A stretch of DNA of 64,000 nt from Lewinellaceae bacterium (GTDB lineage Bacteria > Bacteroidota > Bacteroidia > Chitinophagales > Saprospiraceae): NCBI GenBank assembly GCA_020636315.1, contig JACJYA010000001.1:248001-312000 (forward strand). The letters run 5' to 3'. The notes beneath the pieces were generated by a model that worked only from the letters and a program-made list of their open reading frames with translations, had not been told where the DNA came from and searched no databases. Made by a program: the position numbers and the translations under genes. Below, piece by piece: positions 58,696 through 64,000 of the stretch. Position 1 is the first letter of the stretch, and the number at the start of each line of letters is the position of its first letter.

Positions 58696-58954
58696 TCGCT
58701 GCCTCTCCGAAGCTCATCAATTACTTGAGTAAAGCAGCGTACAACCCGGCTTAAACATTGCTTTGCCGCTATTGGAATTATAGTGGAATATCCGTAACTT
58801 ACAAAAACTGCGATTCGTCGGTTCAAAATGTTACCCAGAGATTATTACCGTTGACGAATAAATCTATTTTTTACTATTAAAACCCTAACGCTATGATGAA
58901 GAAAAACATACTGAAAAGATTTACCCCCCCCTGTCAAATCTAAAAAAAGCTAAA

Positions 58955-60610
58955 TTGTTTATTGGCGGATCTTTTCTGATCCTGAATGTTCACCACACCC
59001 TTGCACAGAGCAGCCTGTATAAAGGGATACAGGCCTGCGGCGTCACGGAAGAAACGCCATCCTACGCCCCGGAATCGGAACCGAACTTTTGTTTTGACGC
59101 AGAGGAAATACAAGAGAGCTGCATCAAAGTTTGGATACGAATAAACCTGCATTTTTTCCTGGACGACAACTGTGAGGGTACGCTCGACCCGTTGGGCATT
59201 CAAAATATACCCGGCGATGATGCCTATGAACTGGCCGAGGATATTATCACCAGGGCTAATAATGCTTTAGAAGGCAACTATGTACAATGGGTGCAGGATA
59301 CGCTTTGGAATATTCAGCCGGAAGATAAACAAGATGCACAGTGCGTCCCTTTACGGTATGTGCTATCCGGGGTGTATGTTTGGTGTAGTGATACAGCTAA
59401 AAACACAAGTGGGTTTAACTATGATTTTTTCCAAAGCAATTTCGGACAAAACACTAATTCGGAGTACAACGCCTATTTTGTGAACGTTCCAGGTAATGCT
59501 AATGGTGTTGCCAATGGGGAGCCCGGTAATGCTTTTACCGCCGAAAATTTTGGCGTTGGCGTGTTCAATCATGAAATGGGCCATGTGTTGAGCATAAGAC
59601 ATTCTTTTTTTGACGACGGCCTGGATGACACATCTGAGATAGGATTTCGATATGACTACAATTGCGATGGGGATACGGACGATAATTTTCCTGCCCCTGG
59701 GGTAGGCTCAGAATTGGCATGGCGGCAGTGCTGGGATATTCTGACAAGTACAGACCCAATCTATGACCGATCCCTGGATTATGATGGAGACAGCATGACG
59801 GATTACCCGGATCTGTGCGACATGCCTGAGCCATGCATGCCGTACCCTTGCTGCAGCTGGCTTTATGTCAATAATAACATCATGTCTTACTCCCGATATA
59901 CAGAATGTTGCGCCGCCTATACCGCAGGACAGATCACCCGAATACTGGAGAACCTGAGCACGGATACCTATTGCGAATACATTGAAGAGATAACCGACGA
60001 TTGTCCGCCGCCGATGGCCAATATCCATGTTTTGTCCAATGAAGGCAGCCTCGACGATTGCTCTTACTGCCTGTACCTGACGGCAAGCATGCACGACGAT
60101 TATTATCAGGTTGATTTTTTTAAAAGCTCCGGGGCCTTCCTGTACAGCACAGGCCTGCTGAGCGGACCGGCCAACCGCTTCTGCATTTCCAAGGCGGTTA
60201 TCCCGCCTTACGGCTACCCTCACGGCTTTCAGCCCGGCGAAACCTATAGGGCAGTACTGAAAGTGGAAAACTACTGTGGGGATGGGGCGGAAGAGGAAAT
60301 AACCTTCACTTTTGAGGAAGTAGATTGCGACACAGAGGATCCGGTTGGCCGGATCACCATCACGGGAAAATACCCCAACCCTTTTTCCAGCACATTGCAG
60401 GTGGACTTTACTACCGAAGAGGCCGGCCACCTGGAGATCTGGCTGGTGCCGGCGGCCGGCGGCCCGGATGTATTGACCCATGCTGAGTACCTAGCTTCAC
60501 CGGGAACTTATCAGCGGCCGCTATCTACTGGCCAGATATCTACGGGCACGCATTACCTGGCCCTGTGCCTGGACGGGGAAACCATTGCCGAAACCGTTAT
60601 CAAACAGTGA
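58955..60610 (+). CDS. Secreted zinc metalloprotease (metzincin/pappalysin-like), N-terminus out of frame at a C8 tract
   Basis: The open frame from TTG 58955 covers 551 residues. A metzincin motif HEMGHVLSIRH lies near residues 206-216, with Ser in place of the usual Gly, and a Met-turn NIMSYSRY near 310, so three His should hold zinc. Cys pairs suggest an extracellular enzyme. The tail (VGRITITGKYPNPFSSTLQVDF...TLxxAETVIKQ) is a T9SS sorting domain. The natural start is probably ATG 58893 (MMKKNILKRFTPP), which would give a normal Lys-rich signal peptide, but an eight-C run at 58924-58931 puts it in another frame; nine Cs would restore it. This could be phase variation or a sequencing error. 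It is followed by two T9SS cargo genes. Confidence 0.8.
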   Translation: MFIGGSFLILNVHHTLAQSSLYKGIQACGVTEETPSYAPESEPNFCFDAEEIQESCIKVWIRINLHFFLDDNCEGTLDPLGIQNIPGDDAYELAEDIITRANNALEGNYVQWVQDTLWNIQPEDKQDAQCVPLRYVLSGVYVWCSDTAKNTSGFNYDFFQSNFGQNTNSEYNAYFVNVPGNANGVANGEPGNAFTAENFGVGVFNHEMGHVLSIRHSFFDDGLDDTSEIGFRYDYNCDGDTDDNFPAPGVGSELAWRQCWDILTSTDPIYDRSLDYDGDSMTDYPDLCDMPEPCMPYPCCSWLYVNNNIMSYSRYTECCAAYTAGQITRILENLSTDTYCEYIEEITDDCPPPMANIHVLSNEGSLDDCSYCLYLTASMHDDYYQVDFFKSSGAFLYSTGLLSGPANRFCISKAVIPPYGYPHGFQPGETYRAVLKVENYCGDGAEEEITFTFEEVDCDTEDPVGRITITGKYPNPFSSTLQVDFTTEEAGHLEIWLVPAAGGPDVLTHAEYLASPGTYQRPLSTGQISTGTHYLALCLDGETIAETVIKQ

Positions 60611-60613
60611 GCC

Positions 60614-61555
60614 ATGACACGTTTAGCTTTCTTAATATTCTTGTGTGCGGCCGGCTGGCAAATTGGGCGGGCGCAGCCGGCCGCACAGTTTGAAACCACT
60701 TTGTACTTTGAGGATGCGGTTGGCAACAGAGATTCTGTTGTTGTGGGGTATGACACGCTTGCAACTAATGATATAGACACCGAATTCGGCGAAGCAGAGA
60801 TATTGTCACCTTTCGACTCAACCTTCGAAGTAAGGGCTGGGACACAAGAATATGCTTTTCGGGATAAACTCTCAAAAAAAATAATAAACAGGGGCTCGCC
60901 CGCTTCCGGGTTTTTGCCTCCTGAAGATTGTTATCGAGGTATAAGGATTTTCATTTACATCTGGGCAAAGCACCAGCCGGTCAAAGTATGGTGGAACCGA
61001 GCAGTTTTTTCGGAACGGCGCTGTTACCGGGCCTCTGCGTTGTTAAACCATTGGCTGGACGAACTGGCCGGGCCTATTCCACCGGATGAAATACCGCCGG
61101 AATACGCCTGCCTGGCCGCCGAAGACTCCGTTTATTTCGATCTGTCGGAGGAACACTTAATGAATGGTGTTATTTTTTCTGCTCAGCGAATCATTATAGA
61201 AAAACCCGTACAAGGCCTGGGTCTGCAAACCATCTACGGCCTGCGGTTTTATCCGGCTTCCACCCCCTATGATTATTCCCCCTGCTATTGGGTCACTTCT
61301 ACCCGCGAGGAAGAAGCCCCCGCGCCTGTCTCCATATTCCCGAATCCAACAGGCAGCAAAATTTGGTTTACCCTGCCGGAAGGTGTCGAAGCAATGCACT
61401 GGCAGCTGTTCGGCATCAACGGCGCAATGCTGCGGGAACAGCGGGCAACCGTAGCGAGCGAAGTCGAGCTATCAGGCCTGCCGGCGGGCGTTTATCAGCT
61501 TTTGATACTGGGCAGCGACGGGAAGCGATATCTAGGGCGGATAGTTAAGCACTAA
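60614..61555 (+). CDS. T9SS-sorted secreted protein
   Basis: The 313-residue protein has a signal peptide (MTRLAFLIFLCAAGWQIGRAQ) and a T9SS type A sorting domain at about 240-313 (VSIFPNPTGSKIWFTLPEGVEA...GLPAGVYQLLILGSDGKRYLGRIVKH). The central 200 residues (FEDAVGNRDSVVVGYDTLATNDID) resemble a secreted domain of unknown function seen with T9SS cargo, but I do not recognise a named family. The gene begins 4 bp after the metalloprotease stop, so it must be co-transcribed. Joint export with the protease is likely; a regulator or surface partner role is conceivable but unsupported. Confidence 0.75.
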   Translation: MTRLAFLIFLCAAGWQIGRAQPAAQFETTLYFEDAVGNRDSVVVGYDTLATNDIDTEFGEAEILSPFDSTFEVRAGTQEYAFRDKLSKKIINRGSPASGFLPPEDCYRGIRIFIYIWAKHQPVKVWWNRAVFSERRCYRASALLNHWLDELAGPIPPDEIPPEYACLAAEDSVYFDLSEEHLMNGVIFSAQRIIIEKPVQGLGLQTIYGLRFYPASTPYDYSPCYWVTSTREEEAPAPVSIFPNPTGSKIWFTLPEGVEAMHWQLFGINGAMLREQRATVASEVELSGLPAGVYQLLILGSDGKRYLGRIVKH

Positions 61556-61567
61556 TAGAGCCTCATC

Positions 61568-62422
61568 ATGAAAAAAACAAAACCAACACTACTGGCCTTT
61601 CTTCTTCTTTCGTGCTGCTTGCCGGCTCAGATCCCTAATTCAGATTTTGAGCTATGGGTGCCAGACAACCCTCCTTCCTACGATGAGGAGTATCCCCAAC
61701 AGTGGAGCCAGCCTCCCTATTTAGGGCCTCAACACTACCCGGTGGAAAAGGTGAGCAACCCCAACATGGGGCAATATGCCATGAAAGTGAAGAACAACCT
61801 GCCCACCCCTTCGGCAGTCGGGGGCGCATCCTGGCCGATGGAAACCACCTTTATGCCATCTTCCGAACATTTTATCCTCAGCATGGAGGTGCGGTACGAC
61901 AGTATCGTGCCGCCCGGCAAGGCTAAAATTGAAGTAAGAGGCCCCGGCGGCTATCGCCTCACCCACTGGGTCGATGAAGAGGCCACCGGAGAAACGGAAA
62001 CCATTCACATCGAAGTGGCGCTGCCGGAAGCGTTCGATCAAATGGCCCTTCGCATCGAACCCCGAGGAGTGTACAACCCAAACTACGGCACCCCGCCCTT
62101 CAACGGCGGCTACGACGGCTACGCCGAGATCGTCGTCGATAACATCGTTTATGAAAATGTAGTTTCCAGCAAAGAGCCTCTTAAAGAAAAAGAAGTGCAG
62201 GTATTTCCCAACCCGGCAAGCGAGTCGGCCTGGGTGAAAACCGAAGCGGGAAAAATCATACGGGCAATAAATGTTGTAAACCAAAAGGGCGAGGCCGTCC
62301 TGAGGGCGAACCCCAGCAAACAGGAATACCTGCTTGACATCAAAGCAATCCCTAATGGAACCTATTGGATAGAGATCGCGCTGAGCGGCAAACGTATTAT
62401 CAAGCCATTTATAAAAAACTAA
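61568..62422 (+). CDS. T9SS-sorted secreted protein with carbohydrate-binding-like domain
   Basis: The 284-residue protein has a signal peptide (KPTLLAFLLLSCCLPAQ) and the N-terminal phrase IPNSDFELWVPDNPPSYDEEYPQQW, typical of Bacteroidota jelly-roll modules of the PCMD or CBM-like type. It contains AYDxI..., AEIVVDNIVYENV and a T9SS sorting domain at about 210-284 (VFPNPASESAWVKTEAG...YWIEIALSGKRIIKPFIKN). It lies 13 bp after the previous gene in what looks like a three-gene unit with the metalloprotease. Ligand is unknown. A hairpin-forming element follows the stop codon. Confidence 0.78.
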   Translation: MKKTKPTLLAFLLLSCCLPAQIPNSDFELWVPDNPPSYDEEYPQQWSQPPYLGPQHYPVEKVSNPNMGQYAMKVKNNLPTPSAVGGASWPMETTFMPSSEHFILSMEVRYDSIVPPGKAKIEVRGPGGYRLTHWVDEEATGETETIHIEVALPEAFDQMALRIEPRGVYNPNYGTPPFNGGYDGYAEIVVDNIVYENVVSSKEPLKEKEVQVFPNPASESAWVKTEAGKIIRAINVVNQKGEAVLRANPSKQEYLLDIKAIPNGTYWIEIALSGKRIIKPFIKN

Positions 62423-62433
62423 TCTTCTTTGAA

Positions 62434-62523
62434 AAATCCCGTGGACAGTGTTTCATGCGGAAGCACTGCGCACAGTAGGAGCAGAGGTTTCGCATGAAGC
62501 ACTGTCTCTAAATCACGGGATTT
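62434..62523. repeat. Palindromic element behind the T9SS cargo unit
   Basis: Arms AAATCCCGTG (62434-62443) and CACGGGATTT (62514-62523) plus ACAGTGTTTCATGCG (62445-62459) and its near-complement (62491-62505, one mismatch) form a hairpin with a small side asymmetry. It starts 11 bp after the stop codon. It separates the secreted-protein unit from the cheR relic. Confidence 0.7.
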
Positions 62524-62567
62524 GTCAAAGAACCAAACCTAAAAACATCGACACGATAAAAGACACC

Positions 62568-62803
62568 ATCCTGCCGGAGCCGGCGCGGGAATCCGGCACG
62601 CCCCTCCGCTGCTGGTCCGCCGGTTGCGCTTCCGGAGAGGAGCCCTACACGCTTTCCCTCATCTGGCGCCTGGGGCTTAAACAACGGTTTCCGGGCATGG
62701 ATACAGAGGTCATCGCCACCGATGTGGAAGCACACCTGCTGGATAGGGCGCAGCGAGCCGCTTACCAGGCTTCTTCTCTGAAAGCCCTGCCTTCGGCCTG
62801 GAT
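62568..62803 (+). pseudogene. CheR-type protein-glutamate methyltransferase fragment
   Basis: About 78 residues match the SAM-binding core of CheR: PLRCWSAGCASGEEPYTLSLIWR with the GCASGEEPY motif, TEVIATDVEAHLLDRAQRAAY and SSLKALPSAW. A complete CheR has about 270 residues. There is no start codon belonging to this frame, and the N-terminal domain and the C-terminal third are missing. The fragment is bounded by the palindromic element ending at 62523 and the cloverleaf-like element starting at 62804, so element insertions or deletions between them probably destroyed the gene. No other chemotaxis genes are in this window. Confidence 0.75.
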
Positions 62804-62915
62804 GGGAACTCACCCCCTGTGTCTCCAGTCGGAGACACTCCCCCCTCTATCGCGAGAGAGGGGAGAGAGTTGCCTACCGATTTCCATCGGTAGGCAATTC
62901 GGGGGGTGAGTTCCC
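62804..62915. repeat. Cloverleaf-like palindromic element
   Basis: An outer 14-bp perfect stem (GGGAACTCACCCCC, 62804-62817, with 62902-62915) encloses three hairpins: GTGTCTCC/GGAGACAC (62819-62838), CCTCT/AGAGAGG (about 62844-62862) and TTGCCTACCGAT/ATCGGTAGGCAA (62870-62897). It begins right where the CheR fragment ends. Confidence 0.75.
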
Positions 62916-62994
62916 GAAAAGCATGGCCACAAAGTTTATTTGACACAGTATTTAGGCAGAAAATATGAATTTACGATTACATTCCGGTGAATGG

Positions 62995-63837
62995 CTACCT
63001 CTTCTTCGGCGCAAACACATTATCCAACACCTCACTGTCGTAATATTTCACCGGCTCATCATTAACATGGCGGTAAGCCGCTGCCAGAAATACCGTTTTA
63101 GCAGCCGAAACGAGTGTGATCAGGAACAAAAAGGAAAGTACTCCTGCGGCAATGGCAACAACAGGGTGGACAAAGAATAACAATACGCTAATGATACCAA
63201 TGAACAAAATGCCCAATAGGTAGAAAAGGCCAAAACTGAAGTTGGCACCTATAGCATCCCCCCATTTATCTTTCATGATCTGGGCGGAACGCTTTACCGC
63301 CTGGATGGGCGAAAGGTTCTCATAGGCCACAACCGGCACGACAAAGAAAGTGGCGACCGACCAAACGATCCCGACGATGCCAATAAGAAGCTTACCGATA
63401 GCTCCCAGGCGGTCTTCCAGCGTTTTGAGGACCACCCCCACAGTTGCCGCCAGGAGCGCCCAGGAAACGATGGCCTCGATGCGGGAAAGGCTGTAGGCAA
63501 TGCCATCTCCGACGTTAGCCTGCTCCCCGTCCATGATCAGGCGGGCGCAATGGATCAGCCCTACATTGAAAAAGACGACTACCGTGAAGTTGACCAGGTA
63601 GAAAAAGAACAGGGCCACGTATGCCAGCCAGTCTCCTCCACCTCCGAGCCGGGCGAAGATGGATTCGAACTCAAACCCGAAAAAGGCGGCAATACCTCCC
63701 AGGAATGTCGCGCAGATGAACAGCAGGGATACACCGGAAAGCACCGGGAAGAGCATCAGGCTCGGGGTTTCGCGAATAATGCCGAAACTCGTCATTCCCA
63801 GCTTCCAGCCATTGCTAAGGCGGCCAAAAAAATTCAT
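62995..63837 (-). CDS. DUF6159-like polytopic membrane protein
   Basis: The 280-residue protein has about six membrane segments and the DUF6159 pattern: NGWKLGMTSFGIIRETPSLMLFPVLSGV at the N-terminus, FNVGLIHCARLIMDGEQANVGDGIAYSLSRIEAIVSWALLAATVGVVL in the middle and VPVVAYENLSPIQAVKRSAQIMKDKWGDAIGANF, then YRHVNDEPVKYYDSEVLDNVFAPKKR at the end. Its activity is unknown. A well-spaced promoter (-33 TTTG and -7 TATCTTTG) lies upstream. It is alone in transcription in this window; the right edge of the window contains no gene I can support. Confidence 0.8.
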   Translation of the reverse strand: MNFFGRLSNGWKLGMTSFGIIRETPSLMLFPVLSGVSLLFICATFLGGIAAFFGFEFESIFARLGGGGDWLAYVALFFFYLVNFTVVVFFNVGLIHCARLIMDGEQANVGDGIAYSLSRIEAIVSWALLAATVGVVLKTLEDRLGAIGKLLIGIVGIVWSVATFFVVPVVAYENLSPIQAVKRSAQIMKDKWGDAIGANFSFGLFYLLGILFIGIISVLLFFVHPVVAIAAGVLSFLFLITLVSAAKTVFLAAAYRHVNDEPVKYYDSEVLDNVFAPKKR

Positions 63838-63878
63838 GTGATGTGTGGTTTAGGTTCTCAAAGTGAAAAACAACCCGC

Positions 63879-63910
63879 CAAAGATACCTGCATTCGTGGC
63901 ATTTCTCAAA
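63879..63910 (-). promoter_or_regulatory. Bacteroidota promoter of the DUF6159 gene
   Basis: On the minus strand TTTG (complement 63907-63910), 20 bp, then TATCTTTG (63879-63886): a full match to the -33/-7 consensus with normal spacing. The -7 box is 42 bp upstream of the ATG. Confidence 0.7.
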
Positions 63911-64000
63911 TACAATAGATAAATGGGGGCTTTGTATCGATAATATTACCTTGCTCCATTCCACAAAATTTTTTCCGAATCGATCAAGGCCCCTCCTTCC

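Noticed and set aside
58622..58720. N-terminal extension of the PhoD-like protein
   Set aside because: It is translated from a GATTTTT tandem array (SQKSQIKNQKSQIF) and precedes a normal signal peptide; the start at 58621 is preferred.

Overview
The window looks like a chromosomal segment of a marine or activated-sludge type member of the Bacteroidota, most likely the Saprospiria (Lewinella/Phaeodactylibacter-like). This rests on type IX secretion (T9SS) C-terminal sorting domains ending in a PNP...L...GxYxxxV pattern, a PorP/SprF protein next to an OmpA/PD40 protein, a six-subunit Na+-translocating NADH:quinone reductase operon, DUF6503 and DUF1080 proteins, -7 boxes of the TAnnTTTG type, and almost no Shine-Dalgarno sequences. 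The taxonomic placement is inference; no rRNA gene is present. I saw no tRNA, rRNA, CRISPR array, prophage or complete insertion sequence.

Layout. 1-8 kb: an MddA-like methyltransferase, a GNAT protein, a TonB-dependent receptor, a sugar isomerase-like TIM barrel and two paralogous DUF1761 membrane proteins. 8-19.7 kb: four consecutive minus-strand genes for large secreted modular proteins built from the same jelly-roll-like and pre-peptidase-like modules, each with a T9SS sorting tail; the first holds a 1452-bp internal duplication. 19.7-26.2 kb: Gfo/Idh/MocA oxidoreductase, MFS permease and a 1231-residue lipoprotein (cytochrome c + PA14 + sugar-dehydrogenase-like propeller + DUF1080), which together suggest oxidation and cleavage of an unknown saccharide. 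26.5-36 kb: an acidic-tailed protein, an NTF2-like protein, an orphan histidine kinase, Uma2, CreD, a small-protein/nucleotidyltransferase pair, a class D beta-lactamase, DUF2461 and a frameshifted T9SS pseudogene. 36.2-42.9 kb: nqrABCDEF. 43.5-48.4 kb: a TPR protein and two caspase-fold proteins. 48.4-53 kb: PnuC, an OmpA-DUF1573 protein and PorP/SprF. 53-58.6 kb: a two-esterase fusion, GT9 glycosyltransferase, DUF6503 lipoprotein and PhoD-like phosphatase. 58.9-62.4 kb: a secreted metzincin with an out-of-frame C-tract, then two more T9SS cargo genes. 62.4-63.8 kb: a cheR relic between two palindromic elements, and a DUF6159 membrane protein.

The most unusual layer lies between the genes. 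At least three 160-240 bp non-coding palindromic elements have perfect or near-perfect ends of the GA(G/A)(C/G)(T/C)TGT type, 3-bp TTA/TAA flanking duplications and whole-length imperfect hairpin structure; three junctions of such ends coincide with stop codons. Separate families are a double-hairpin repeat (TTAAGCGGCAA...), a GGGACTGTTCATAG palindrome, a cloverleaf-like element and several 7-8 bp tandem arrays. Genes annotated on the opposite strand inside the long coding sequences are shadows and are omitted.
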